Assembly (NCBI GenBank): GCA_029243545.1 | Contig: JAQWRV010000018.1 | Location: 1 to 64,000 of the forward strand | Direction of reading: 5' to 3' | DNA length: 64,000 nucleotides | Source: Rhodospirillaceae bacterium | GTDB lineage: Bacteria > Pseudomonadota > Alphaproteobacteria > Rhodospirillales > Rhodospirillaceae | In this document: piece by piece, positions 1 through 8,074 of the stretch | Layout of the letters: each line of letters opens with the position of its first letter | Numbering within the stretch: position 1 is the stretch's first letter | Notes under the pieces: model-generated | Database searches by the model: none | The model's input: only the letters and a program-made list of their open reading frames with translations | Told to the model about the DNA's origin: nothing | Position numbers and translations under genes: made by a program

Positions 1-96
1 TCTGTCACGGAGTGGGGTAATCCAAGTTCGTATGCCGATCAGACCCATATCAAAGCCATCCTAAGCTTCCCTCAACACACCTATTTTACAGTTTGA
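1..96 (+). CDS. 3' end of an unidentified protein, cut by the left edge
   Basis: Frame 1 is open from the first base to a TGA at 94-96 and gives 31 residues beginning SVTEWGNPSSYADQTHIKA and ending YFTV. The composition looks protein-like, but the fragment is too short to place in a family. The following 300 bases are AT-rich and non-coding, so this would be the last gene before the tRNA. It could equally be a chance open frame. Confidence 0.35.
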   Translation, partial: SVTEWGNPSSYADQTHIKAILSFPQHTYFTV

Positions 97-403
97 AAAC
101 CCCTAAAAATATGCCGGGGCTGTCTCTACGTATGTGAAGGGGGGGTGTGGCCGTATGGTGGCCCTGGGAGTGCCTAGGATTTGATGATAGTTCGAGTAAC
201 GCTGTTTTTGCCCCCCCCACCTCCTAAAACCTCCGTCAATCCTCTAACTATATATTTAGTCAGTTTCGTACTCGGTCATTTTGATTGGGACGTAGTATGA
301 ATCTAAGCGGCCACAATGCAGTCACAATACTTCCAAACTTTGTCTTGACGACGATTCATTAAACACCGAAATATATGTTGTAACGTCTTCAGTTAAGGCT
401 TGC
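97..403. other. AT-rich non-coding stretch
   Basis: No convincing reading frame occurs on either strand. The stretch holds a G-run near 140-146 and a C-run near 212-219 that could pair with each other at long range, and several TA-rich blocks near 245-260 and 370-380 that could hold promoter elements for the tRNA. I see no defined RNA or regulatory element. Confidence 0.5.
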
Positions 404-478
404 TTGTGGTTAGCTCAGGGGTAGAGCACACCCTTGGTAAGGGTGGGGCCGGAAGTTCGATTCTTCCCGGCGGCACCA
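404..478 (+). tRNA. tRNA-Thr (anticodon GGT), 5' acceptor strand degenerate
   Basis: The D stem (413-416 with 424-427), anticodon stem (429-433 with 441-445), seven-base loop with GGT at 436-438, five-base variable loop and T stem (451-455 with 463-467) are all canonical. The 3' acceptor strand CGGCGGC (468-474) is followed by discriminator A and an encoded CCA. The seven bases where the 5' acceptor strand should lie (404-410, TTGTGGT) do not pair with it. Shifting two bases upstream gives only about five of seven pairs, including wobbles. Intact 3' and internal parts with a lost 5' end suggest a tRNA remnant, as integration into a tRNA can leave, or a decayed gene. A T-run follows at 481-486. 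Confidence 0.7.
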
Positions 479-560
479 TCTTTTTTAATAATTATTTGTC
501 GCTAATAGATCATTTATTATCTTTTAGAGATACTGATCCTGGGCCTTGAGACCAAGAACA

Positions 561-1958
561 CTAGCCATCAGCAGAGCCTTCCGCCCAATTTTTAGCCTCT
601 TCATAGGAGGCAGCATAGTGGCGCAGGTTGTAAACCAGGAACCCGGCGGCAAAGAGCCCAGCCATTACGGAGACGGATGCGACCGAGTAGCGCAGCATGG
701 CATCATCACGGAACACATAATCCGTGAACAGGGCTATGCCCGTAGGCCCGACGGTGAGGCCGAGAATATTGACGACGAAAAAGTACACCGCCGATGTTTG
801 CGCCCGCATTTGATTGGGCGTCACCATCATCAAGGCAGCCAGACCGGCTGCCGTGGCCGCACTGGTGCCAACGGAAACCGGCAAGAGCATGATGAGGGAC
901 AAATAAGGATGCGGCATCAACGGTGTGGCAACCGCAAAGACAATGCCGATGAGACTGCCCCAAAGGGCCGTGCGCATGTGGGCATCCTGGTAGCCGCGGC
1001 GGGAAAACGCCTCAGACGTTTTGGCGGCGGCAATGACGGCGAGCGGTCCTGAAATGAGCGTTAAAACCCCATACGCCAGACCGATCTCTTGAATGGTCCA
1101 GCCCCAGGTGCGGATGAACATAGTGGGGATCCAGGCATAAAAGCCGTAGGACAAAATCCCGACAATCGACATGCCGAGAAAATGACTCACATACATGCGC
1201 CGGCGCTGCCACAGAAACGCCACCACTTGTGAAAACAGCACGTGCCGTGATTCAGTGCCGTCGTCATGGGCCTGTTTGATCTGCTCTCGGCGGACCGGTT
1301 CTTTCACCGTCGCCATAAGGACAGCGATCAACAATCCCGGCAATCCAACCACGAGAAAAACGGTCTGCCATGCAAACAAAGTACCTACTACCGGTAAGGT
1401 TACCGGCGGCGCGTTGAACACATAGGCAATGACCTGACTGCCAATGATCATCGCCAAACCGACACCGATGGCGATGCCCATGGTGTAAAAAGCCACGGCA
1501 CGGCCGCGGGTCTCCTTAGGAAAATAGTCACTGATCATCGACAAGGCGCTAGGGCTTAGCGCCGCCTCGCCAAAGCCGACGCCAATGCGCGCAGCAAAAA
1601 GCTGCACGTAGTTACGTGCCAGTCCACAGGCTGCTGTCATGAAGCACCAAATGGTGATGCCGGCGATGATGATTTTCTTTCGGCTGCGCAAATCAGCCAT
1701 ACGGCCGATGGGGATGCCAAGGAACGTATAAAAGATGGCGAAGGCGAGACCGAGAAGAAGACTGATTTGGGTGTCAGAAATATCAAGGTCTTTGCGGATG
1801 GGCTCGACCATCAGAGCCATGATTTGCCGGTCGATAAACGACACCACATAGGCCAGCGTCAGAATGACAACCACGTACCAAGCATAGGTTGGCGACGGAT
1901 AGTCTGACTGCCCCGTGTTGGTTTGTCCTGTATCCGTTTTTTCGTCGCGTGCTGCCAT
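561..1958 (-). CDS. MFS transporter, spinster-like family
   Basis: A 465-residue, twelve-helix major facilitator permease of the inner membrane. The first helix carries FIDRQIMALMVEPIRKDL, and the cytoplasmic loop between helices 2 and 3 has GRMADLRSRKK, the MFS motif A position. The GFGEAALSPSALSMISDYFP stretch in helices 4-5 is typical of the spinster-like branch found near aromatic and steroid catabolic genes. The chosen ATG at 1958 has a GGGGG ribosome site just upstream; a GTG two codons earlier is possible. It is the most downstream gene of the leftward run that includes the cytochrome b gene, but its own 5' gap allows a separate promoter. The substrate cannot be read from the sequence; an organic anion fits the context. 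Confidence 0.9.
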   Translation of the reverse strand: MAARDEKTDTGQTNTGQSDYPSPTYAWYVVVILTLAYVVSFIDRQIMALMVEPIRKDLDISDTQISLLLGLAFAIFYTFLGIPIGRMADLRSRKKIIIAGITIWCFMTAACGLARNYVQLFAARIGVGFGEAALSPSALSMISDYFPKETRGRAVAFYTMGIAIGVGLAMIIGSQVIAYVFNAPPVTLPVVGTLFAWQTVFLVVGLPGLLIAVLMATVKEPVRREQIKQAHDDGTESRHVLFSQVVAFLWQRRRMYVSHFLGMSIVGILSYGFYAWIPTMFIRTWGWTIQEIGLAYGVLTLISGPLAVIAAAKTSEAFSRRGYQDAHMRTALWGSLIGIVFAVATPLMPHPYLSLIMLLPVSVGTSAATAAGLAALMMVTPNQMRAQTSAVYFFVVNILGLTVGPTGIALFTDYVFRDDAMLRYSVASVSVMAGLFAAGFLVYNLRHYAASYEEAKNWAEGSADG

Positions 1959-2020
1959 AGTCACCCCCAGGGGCGTGAGCCTATACGATTAAGCGGCCCG
2001 GCATAACGCCGGATAGAGGC

Positions 2021-2431
2021 TCAACTCACCCGCAGCGCTTCATCAATCAGGAAGATGGAGGTGAGTAGCGCGCGCAGGTGGATCGAGGCGTTGAGATTAT
2101 CAATGATCTGAGAGCCAATGGACGGCACCGACAACGCCACATCAACCGCGGCTTTGGCCCGACCCGCATCGGCTGCCAAAATAGCGGCATAAGCGGTGAG
2201 TTGATCGCTATTGGCGCCGCTATGTTCCGTAATTTCAGCCTGCACCGCTCCATCAAGCTCAGCGAGCCCAGCGCTAAGGTTCTCGAGATAACCCCTGATG
2301 GACCCCACTTCACCACCGCCGCCCTCTTTGTCGCGCCCTTGGGCGGCATAAGCCAGCATGAATTCGTAGCCGTTCTCAATGGCATCGACACAGGCGCGAA
2401 AATTCATGCTTTTGTTCGGGGCGTCACTCAT
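2021..2431 (-). CDS. conserved-looking protein of unknown function
   Basis: A soluble, mostly helical, acidic and alanine-rich protein of 136 residues with no signal peptide, no cysteines suitable for cofactors and no motif I recognise. Its start ATG overlaps the stop of the upstream cytochrome b gene (ATGA), which implies translational coupling and a shared job. That cytochrome gene is itself divergent from a periplasmic molybdenum hydroxylase. A role as accessory or assembly factor for the membrane electron acceptor is possible but is inference from position only. The glycine run near residues 37-40 may be a flexible loop between helices. Confidence 0.75.
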   Translation of the reverse strand: MSDAPNKSMNFRACVDAIENGYEFMLAYAAQGRDKEGGGGEVGSIRGYLENLSAGLAELDGAVQAEITEHSGANSDQLTAYAAILAADAGRAKAAVDVALSVPSIGSQIIDNLNASIHLRALLTSIFLIDEALRVS

Positions 2432-3066
2432 GCATCAGACTCCTGCTTTTTAGTCTCGGTGTGCTTCCACATCCCTGCATCGTGGTTAGCGTTAAACTCA
2501 CCACGGGTAATCCATCCCAGGATCATGGAGCGGGTGTAAAACAGTTTCTCGGGGCGCAGCGCAAAATAAACATGCATCATAATCAGGCCGAAGAAGATCA
2601 CTGCGGATAGACCGTGTATCACATAGATGAAACCCCAAGTGCTTTGTGCAAGCAGATACGGGTCCCGCTCCCAAAACGGCGTATCAATGCGCACAAGCAT
2701 CAACAGACCTGTCACCAGAGCAGCGAGACCGAAGGCGGAAACCGCTTTGTGCATCAGGCGCTGTGCAATGGAATACTTACCCGTTTTAGGAAGGTCCCCT
2801 CTCTTAAGAGCCCCCACCGCCTTAACGAGTTCAACTGGCCCGACCCACATGGACATGAGGTCCTGCTGAAAAATAGCGCGCACCGTGTGCCACACAATAA
2901 GGACTGCCAAGATAACGCCAGCAATCCAGTGAATCGGCACCCAGTCAAACTCTAGGCCAAGAATGGGGCACAAAGCCGTGCCCATGAGGGCGATCATGGT
3001 TGCCGCCATGCCCCAGTGAAACAGGCGATCGATCAGTTTGTGGCGAGTGATGCGGTCCGAAGTCAT
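2428..3066 (-). CDS. membrane cytochrome b, b561/FdnI-like
   Basis: A four-helix di-haem cytochrome b of about 212 residues, of the kind that hands electrons between periplasmic dehydrogenases and quinone. Likely haem ligands are the histidine in KLIDRLFHWGMA at the N-terminus, one in the second helix (VLIVWHTVR), and histidines in HGLSAVIFFGLIMMHVYFAL in the last helix. The open frame extends upstream to 3195, but that extension is proline- and glycine-rich, so the start is set at the ATG at 3066, immediately before the family-like sequence; an ATG eight codons earlier is also possible. It overlaps the downstream 136-residue gene. Its divergent position beside the Tat-exported molybdenum hydroxylase suggests that it is the electron acceptor for that enzyme (inference). 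Confidence 0.85.
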   Translation of the reverse strand: MTSDRITRHKLIDRLFHWGMAATMIALMGTALCPILGLEFDWVPIHWIAGVILAVLIVWHTVRAIFQQDLMSMWVGPVELVKAVGALKRGDLPKTGKYSIAQRLMHKAVSAFGLAALVTGLLMLVRIDTPFWERDPYLLAQSTWGFIYVIHGLSAVIFFGLIMMHVYFALRPEKLFYTRSMILGWITRGEFNANHDAGMWKHTETKKQESDA

Positions 3067-3273
3067 TGGCCCAAAAAGTCCCTTTACCATTAATCTCGGA
3101 GCGCAACCTAATGGCTTCCGCCCGGGCACACCAGAGGCCGCGCCTGGGGACAGAGCCTGGCCGGTTGCAATGACACCAAAGGCATTTGCTCGCATGGTGG
3201 TGGTCTAGGGTCTAAACTGCATCAAATCGGCAGGGTTTGGCTAAAGTCTGCCCCAATTCAATTGATATTTTCC

Positions 3274-3305
3274 GCTCTACGGGCAATATCTCCATCTCGT
3301 AGAGC
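3274..3305. promoter_or_regulatory. inverted repeat between divergent genes, possible operator
   Basis: GCTCTACG at 3274-3281 is repeated as its exact reverse complement CGTAGAGC at 3298-3305, with 16 bases between. It lies 32 bases upstream of the FeS-subunit start and within the gap shared with the divergent cytochrome b gene, a natural place for an operator or a leader hairpin. No adjacent regulator gene was found, so its function is a guess. Confidence 0.35.
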
Positions 3306-3337
3306 AATCGCCGCGATCAAGGACAGGAACAGGATTT

Positions 3338-3997
3338 ATGGCGCCCGAACCGACTATTGAACAAACCACCGAGGGCATACCCCTCGACTCCCCAGACAGC
3401 AACGACCGCGTGGCTCGACGGACCTTTATTAAGAGTGTCATCGCTTCGGGGGCTGTGGCCTCCAGTGGCGGGCTGATGCTGGTTGGCCTGAGTGGCTGCT
3501 CTGAAGACGCAGCGCCAGCCGCCGGATCTGTCGAGCGCTTGGTCACTCTTAGAGTGAATGGCCGTGACCGGCCGGTTGATGTTCTGCCCAACGAAACCCT
3601 GGCCATGACCTTGCGCTATAAGCTGGGGCTGACCGGTACCAAATTGTCCTGCGACCGGGGTGAATGCGGCGCTTGCACCGTCACCATTGACGATGTCGCC
3701 CACAATTCCTGTTCGACCCTGACCCATAGTGTGCGGGGCCGCGCCGTCACCACCATCGAAGGCCTTGAGCAACCGGACGGCACGCTCCATCCGGTGCAAC
3801 AGGCGATGATCGATGAGCTGGGTCCGCAATGCGGGTTCTGCACACCCGGACAAATCATGTCGGGGGTTGCGCTTCTGAAAACCAATCCCAGTCCTACGCG
3901 GGAAGAAGCCCGCCAGGCCATGGCCGGCAACCTCTGCCGCTGTGGGGCATACGATCACTATTTGAATTCAATCATGCGCGCAGCACGGACAACCTGA
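3338..3997 (+). CDS. Tat-exported 2Fe-2S subunit of a xanthine dehydrogenase-family enzyme
   Basis: A 219-residue electron-transfer subunit. A twin-arginine motif (ARRTFIK, residues about 28-34) and a hydrophobic stretch ending in LSGC precede the mature protein, so the complex should be exported folded and may even be lipid-anchored. The plant-ferredoxin domain binds the first cluster through CDRGECGACTV plus a later cysteine. The second, helical domain binds the second cluster through CGFCTPGQ and CRCG. The next gene starts one base after the stop. Among characterised relatives, PaoA of the periplasmic aldehyde oxidoreductase PaoABC of E. coli has the same Tat-plus-2Fe-2S design; here the gene order is FeS, Mo, FAD. 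The substrate is not known. Confidence 0.95.
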   Translation: MAPEPTIEQTTEGIPLDSPDSNDRVARRTFIKSVIASGAVASSGGLMLVGLSGCSEDAAPAAGSVERLVTLRVNGRDRPVDVLPNETLAMTLRYKLGLTGTKLSCDRGECGACTVTIDDVAHNSCSTLTHSVRGRAVTTIEGLEQPDGTLHPVQQAMIDELGPQCGFCTPGQIMSGVALLKTNPSPTREEARQAMAGNLCRCGAYDHYLNSIMRAARTT

Positions 3998-3998
3998 C

Positions 3999-6401
3999 AT
4001 GGCATACAAACATATTGGAAAAAACTTCACCCCTCCCGACGTCCGCGCCAAAGTCACGGGCAAAGCAAAGTATTCGGAGGACTTTCGTGCTGAAGGCATG
4101 CTGTTCATCAAATTGCTGACCAGCCCCATGCCGAACGCTCGCGTGCGGAACATCGACTCATCGGCTGCGCTGAAGATGGAAGGCGTTGTCGATATTCTGA
4201 CGGCAGAAGATGTACCCGCCATGCCTGTGCCGCAAACACAAATTCTGACCAACAATCCAAAGTTCGTCGGCGATCCCATTCTAGCAATCGCAGCCGTGGA
4301 CGAAACCACAGCATCCAATGCGCTGGAAGCCATCATCATCGAATACGAACCACTGCCGTTTGTCATCGATCCGTTGCAGAGCTTGTATCCGGGCGGTGTA
4401 GACGCACACGATGACGGCAACGTCACTCAGCGCATGCAGCCCACGCAACGCATCAAATGGACGGCCCGCGATTTCGCTGCCGTCGGTGAAGACGAATTGC
4501 CGCGCGGCGAGCCCCGCGATCAATGGGAATACGGCGATGTGGATGCCGGCTTCGAAAGTGCTGCCGTGGTGCTGGATGAAACGTTCGTCGTCGCCGGACA
4601 TTCGCACCACAGCATGGAGCCCCGCAGTTCTTTCGCCTATTGGGAAAACGGCAAGTGCTACTTGCATGCCTCATCGCAGAGCCACACCTTCAATGTTCCC
4701 GGCTTCGCCGCCTATGTGGGAATCGAGCCTGAAAATATGATTCTTATCGCTGAGTATTGCGGCGGCGGCTTCGGCTCCAAAGGAACCGCCTATCCGATTG
4801 CCAGCCTTTCTGCCCATATGTCGAAGAAAACGGGCCGACCCTGCATGTTGCGTATTACGCGCGCCGAGGAATATTACCTCGGCTCACGGCGCAACGGCTT
4901 CCAGGGCAACGTCAAACTGGCCTTCCGCGACGACGGCAAACTCATCGCCGCCGATATGTATGTTGTTCAACAAAGCGGCGCTAACGACGGCTTCCCCGAT
5001 TACATGAATGCCGGTGGCGCGTTGTCTTTGGTTTACACGCCAGAAGCCATGCGCTGGAAAGGCATTCCAGTGGCCACCAACACGCCGATCACCGGCGCGC
5101 AGCGTGGTCCGGGCCAAAATCAGTTGGCCTGCGTCATGGAACCGTTGATGGATAAAGCAGCGAAAGAACTCGGTGTCGACCGTTTGGTCATTCGCGAAAT
5201 CAACGCCACCAATAATGACTCCAAGTACGCTGACAAACGCATACCTGTATCCAGTGCGTACCTACGCGAAGCTATCCGCAACGGCGCAGAGCGCTTCAAC
5301 TGGGAAGAAAAGAAAAAACAGAGCGGCCAGCGCAACGGCACGAAGGTGACCGGTATCGGTGTCGGCCAGGCGTTCCATCCTGCCGGCGCCACCGGTTTTG
5401 ACGGTTTGGTCAGTATTACGCCGGACGGCAAAGTGCACGTTCACACAGGCGTCGGAAACCTGGGCACTTACTCCTATGCCAGTACATCGAGAATCTCAGC
5501 AGAGGTCCTAGGTTGTTCATGGGAAAACGTTGTAATTGAACGCGGCGACAGCCGTCGGAATCTGCCTTGGAATTTGGGCCAGTTCGGCAGCAACACGTCC
5601 TTCACCATGACACGGACAAATTACGTGGGCGCGATGGACGCTAAGATGAAACTATTGGAAATAGCCGCAATGGATCTCGGCGGCATCGCCGAAGATTACG
5701 ATGTGGGCGGCGACAAAGTATTCTCCAAGGCTGATCCGACCCAAAACTTGACCCTGGCTCAAGCGGCGCAGCGCGCCATCGAACTGGGTGGCAAATACGA
5801 TGGCCACGAAATGAATGAAGATATGCACGCAATAACCAAAGCGTCGGTGACAGCATTGGCCGGGACAGCTCTTGTCGGCGCCGCCAAGGACACGTTGCCG
5901 TCAGAAGGCATGGCCATCGCACTGGCTTCCGCCTTCATGAAAATCGAGCTCGATACGGAAACTGGCAAATACGAGATTCTAGAATACGTCGGCACGGCAG
6001 ATTGTGGAACGGTCGTTCACCCGCAAGGACTTGAACATCAGATTCGCGGTGGCGGTGTCATGGGCATCGGCATGGCGGGACTTGAACGCATCGTGTACGA
6101 CCCGCAAAACGGCCTACCAGCTAACGTTGGTTTCCACCAATCCAAACCACCGTCTTATTTAGACGTCCCTGCTGAAATGGACGTCGGCTACGTAGATAAG
6201 CCGGACCCAAGCAACCCGGTCGGTGCGCGCGGCATCGGTGAGCCATTGCTGGGCTGCGCGGCCTCCGCACTACTCAGTGCCATTTCCGATGCCCTGGGTG
6301 GTGTGTACTTCAATCGCACACCGGTGGTCCCTGACATGATCATCAATGCGCTTGCGGATCGTCCGCAATCGTACAAAACGCTCCAAATGAGCAACCAGTA
6401 A
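3999..6401 (+). CDS. molybdopterin-binding catalytic subunit, xanthine dehydrogenase family
   Basis: An 800-residue catalytic subunit that hydroxylates a heterocycle or oxidises an aldehyde with water as oxygen source. Visible signatures are the glycine-rich loop GGGFGSKGTAYP near residue 255, the cofactor loop GAQRGPGQNQ near 370, and GARGIGEPLLG near 748, whose glutamate is the catalytic base of the family. It has no signal of its own and would be carried across the membrane by the Tat signal on the FeS subunit. An insertion between about residues 140 and 170 (ending GEDELPRGEP) is longer than I expect for the family. It lies between the FeS and FAD genes with tight spacing. The exact substrate is undetermined; aromatic aldehyde or N-heterocycle oxidation fits the neighbourhood. 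Confidence 0.95.
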   Translation: MAYKHIGKNFTPPDVRAKVTGKAKYSEDFRAEGMLFIKLLTSPMPNARVRNIDSSAALKMEGVVDILTAEDVPAMPVPQTQILTNNPKFVGDPILAIAAVDETTASNALEAIIIEYEPLPFVIDPLQSLYPGGVDAHDDGNVTQRMQPTQRIKWTARDFAAVGEDELPRGEPRDQWEYGDVDAGFESAAVVLDETFVVAGHSHHSMEPRSSFAYWENGKCYLHASSQSHTFNVPGFAAYVGIEPENMILIAEYCGGGFGSKGTAYPIASLSAHMSKKTGRPCMLRITRAEEYYLGSRRNGFQGNVKLAFRDDGKLIAADMYVVQQSGANDGFPDYMNAGGALSLVYTPEAMRWKGIPVATNTPITGAQRGPGQNQLACVMEPLMDKAAKELGVDRLVIREINATNNDSKYADKRIPVSSAYLREAIRNGAERFNWEEKKKQSGQRNGTKVTGIGVGQAFHPAGATGFDGLVSITPDGKVHVHTGVGNLGTYSYASTSRISAEVLGCSWENVVIERGDSRRNLPWNLGQFGSNTSFTMTRTNYVGAMDAKMKLLEIAAMDLGGIAEDYDVGGDKVFSKADPTQNLTLAQAAQRAIELGGKYDGHEMNEDMHAITKASVTALAGTALVGAAKDTLPSEGMAIALASAFMKIELDTETGKYEILEYVGTADCGTVVHPQGLEHQIRGGGVMGIGMAGLERIVYDPQNGLPANVGFHQSKPPSYLDVPAEMDVGYVDKPDPSNPVGARGIGEPLLGCAASALLSAISDALGGVYFNRTPVVPDMIINALADRPQSYKTLQMSNQ

Positions 6402-6414
6402 GGAGGACGCAGCA

Positions 6415-7437
6415 ATGTCTAATAAAGATATGATGCCGCAATTCGCGTTGTTTCAGCCTTCCGATATTGAGAATGCACTGGAGTTACTCGAAAAATACGG
6501 AGAGAACGGCTGGCTCGTCGCCGGTGGGCAAGACAGCTTTGACTGGTTTAAGGATCGCGCCAAGCGGCCCGAAGCCGTTATCGACTTGGGTGGCATTGCC
6601 GAACTGACGGGCGTTCGCGAAACCCCTGACGGTATCGAGATCGGTGCCATGACCACGCTCACCGAAATTAGCAACAACACAACTATCAAAAGCCAGTACG
6701 GTCTGCTCTCCGAAGCCGCAGGACGGGTCGCCAGCCCACAAATCCGTAATGCTGGAACCATTGGCGGCAACGTCAGCCAAGATGCGCGCTGCTGGTATTA
6801 CCGCTCGGGGCTCGACTGCTACCGTGCTGGCGGCAACACGTGTTATGCCGATACGCCGGAAGGCATGAACCGCGAACACTGCTTGTTTGGCGCGTCACGC
6901 TGCGTCGCCGTGTCGCCGTCTGATACCGCGGCAGCGATGGTCGCCCTGGATGCCAGCATGGTCATCCGCAGTTCTGCTGCAGAACGTGTCGTCCCTGCTG
7001 AAGAATTCTTCATCGGCCCGGACGTCAACATCACCCGCATGACGGTGGTGGAGGCCGGCGATATTCTCACCGCCATCCGCATTCCCGCCAAGTGGGCCAA
7101 AGCCGAGTTCTATTTTGAAAAAGTAGCCGACCGGAACACCTGGGATTTCCCACTGGTCAATGTGGCCTGCTCGAAGATCGTCAACGGTGGCGTGATTGAA
7201 GATATCCGCATCGCCTGCGCCGGGGTGGAATGCGTACCTAAGCGCATGACCGTGGTGGAAGATATCGTCCGTGGCAGCAACCAGGACGAAGAAACCGCCG
7301 AACTCGGTGGCGGCTCGGCCTCACGGGGTGCGTCACCGCTTAACTACAATCATTTCAAGATCCCGCTCATGGAGAATCTCGTAAAGCGGGCTATAAGAGG
7401 AAACTCAAGCAATGGAACTGTTCCGGTACAGCAGTGA
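6415..7437 (+). CDS. FAD-binding subunit with an extra cysteine cluster, PaoB-like
   Basis: A 340-residue CoxM/PaoB-type flavoprotein subunit that relays electrons from the FeS subunit. The FAD-binding segments are VAGGQDSFDW near residue 36 and the RNAGTIGGNV stretch near 112. Directly after the latter comes an insertion with cysteines in RCWYYRSGLDC, a further C in GGNTCYAD, and C residues in REHCLF and SRC. The same insertion holds a 4Fe-4S cluster in PaoB and in 4-hydroxybenzoyl-CoA reductase beta subunits, so a fourth iron-sulfur centre is likely here. A strong AAGGAGG ribosome site precedes the ATG. Its last 26 bases overlap the start of a small membrane protein gene in another frame. 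Confidence 0.93.
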   Translation: MSNKDMMPQFALFQPSDIENALELLEKYGENGWLVAGGQDSFDWFKDRAKRPEAVIDLGGIAELTGVRETPDGIEIGAMTTLTEISNNTTIKSQYGLLSEAAGRVASPQIRNAGTIGGNVSQDARCWYYRSGLDCYRAGGNTCYADTPEGMNREHCLFGASRCVAVSPSDTAAAMVALDASMVIRSSAAERVVPAEEFFIGPDVNITRMTVVEAGDILTAIRIPAKWAKAEFYFEKVADRNTWDFPLVNVACSKIVNGGVIEDIRIACAGVECVPKRMTVVEDIVRGSNQDEETAELGGGSASRGASPLNYNHFKIPLMENLVKRAIRGNSSNGTVPVQQ

Positions 7438-7567
7438 CGTTTACGGCCAACAAATCCTTGAGGGAATTTCCTGGGACCTGTTTTACATCGTCGTCGGGTT
7501 GGCTGCGGTCGCTATTTTAGGCCACCTTATTTTTAAGCTCGTGTCGGGTAAGAAGAAAGCGGCTTAA
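7412..7567 (+). CDS. 51-residue single-helix membrane protein coupled to the molybdenum hydroxylase
   Basis: The ATG at 7412 lies inside the end of the FAD-subunit gene in a different frame, behind an AGAGG at 7396-7400. The product begins MELFRYSSDVYGQQILEG, has one hydrophobic helix (about LFYIVVGLAAVAILGHLIF) and ends in a lysine-rich tail, GKKKAA. The acidic/polar N-terminus and positive C-terminus predict an N-out, C-in orientation. The overlapping start implies coupled translation with the hydroxylase subunits. A likely job is membrane anchor or electron-transfer partner for the exported enzyme, but this is inference; I recognise no family. Confidence 0.75.
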   Translation: MELFRYSSDVYGQQILEGISWDLFYIVVGLAAVAILGHLIFKLVSGKKKAA

Positions 7568-7597
7568 CACCGTATTGGCCGAAATCAAATTGGCCTC

Positions 7598-8074
7598 TCA
7601 AATGGGCACGTGCAATCCGATGCCCAGATCGCGGGTGTCGAGCATAACGTCGCGGGCCGTCAAAACGATTTTCTCGTCTATCATATTGACGATATCGATG
7701 TAACGTCCGACGGCGAGTGTGTGTGTTTGCCCTTCAAGATTTGTGTGGTGGACGACAAACGGGCTGGTCACCACCAGAAACCCATCCACATTTGAAGGCT
7801 CCACGGTGGCCACCGTCACCTGACGGTGTAACCGGCCTTGCCGTTGCAAATGCTCCGGCAGACTTTTGAATAGTTCAATCAATCCTTCCCGGTCATGCTC
7901 GAGCCAGGTCATGTCTTTTTTGAGGTCCGGGCTCCAAACCCGGATGCGGTAGTTGAACGGGTCGTCGCAATACCCAAGAAAGCGAGCAAAGTCTCCATCG
8001 TCCAAAGCCAAACCCGCCCCACCGATGAGGGGCCGGACCGCCTCCCGTTCAAGAAGGCGCTTGAGGTCGTTCAT
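7598..8074 (-). CDS. aromatic-ring-hydroxylating dioxygenase beta subunit
   Basis: A 158-residue cone-fold protein (NTF2/SnoaL-like superfamily) of the small-subunit family of Rieske non-haem iron oxygenases. Typical elements are the early acidic segment with RFLGYCDDPFNYRIRVW, the DMTWLEHDREGLIELF helix and a C-terminal beta sheet ending in RDLGIGLHVPI, close in sense to the I(V)LTARDVMLDTRD strand of the family. Its ATG overlaps the alpha-subunit stop (ATGA), as expected for an alpha3beta3 enzyme. Beta subunits are structural rather than catalytic. No ferredoxin or reductase gene accompanies the pair, so electron supply must come from elsewhere. Confidence 0.85.
   Translation of the reverse strand: MNDLKRLLEREAVRPLIGGAGLALDDGDFARFLGYCDDPFNYRIRVWSPDLKKDMTWLEHDREGLIELFKSLPEHLQRQGRLHRQVTVATVEPSNVDGFLVVTSPFVVHHTNLEGQTHTLAVGRYIDIVNMIDEKIVLTARDVMLDTRDLGIGLHVPI

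Noticed and set aside
140-219. G-run and C-run as a functional hairpin or terminator
   Set aside because: The runs are about 65 bases apart, are simple homopolymers and have no T-run or flanking pairing.
546-1052. A 168-codon frame on the plus strand opposite the MFS gene
   Set aside because: It is antisense to a clear transporter and its translation is rich in Arg, His and Gly with no family resemblance.
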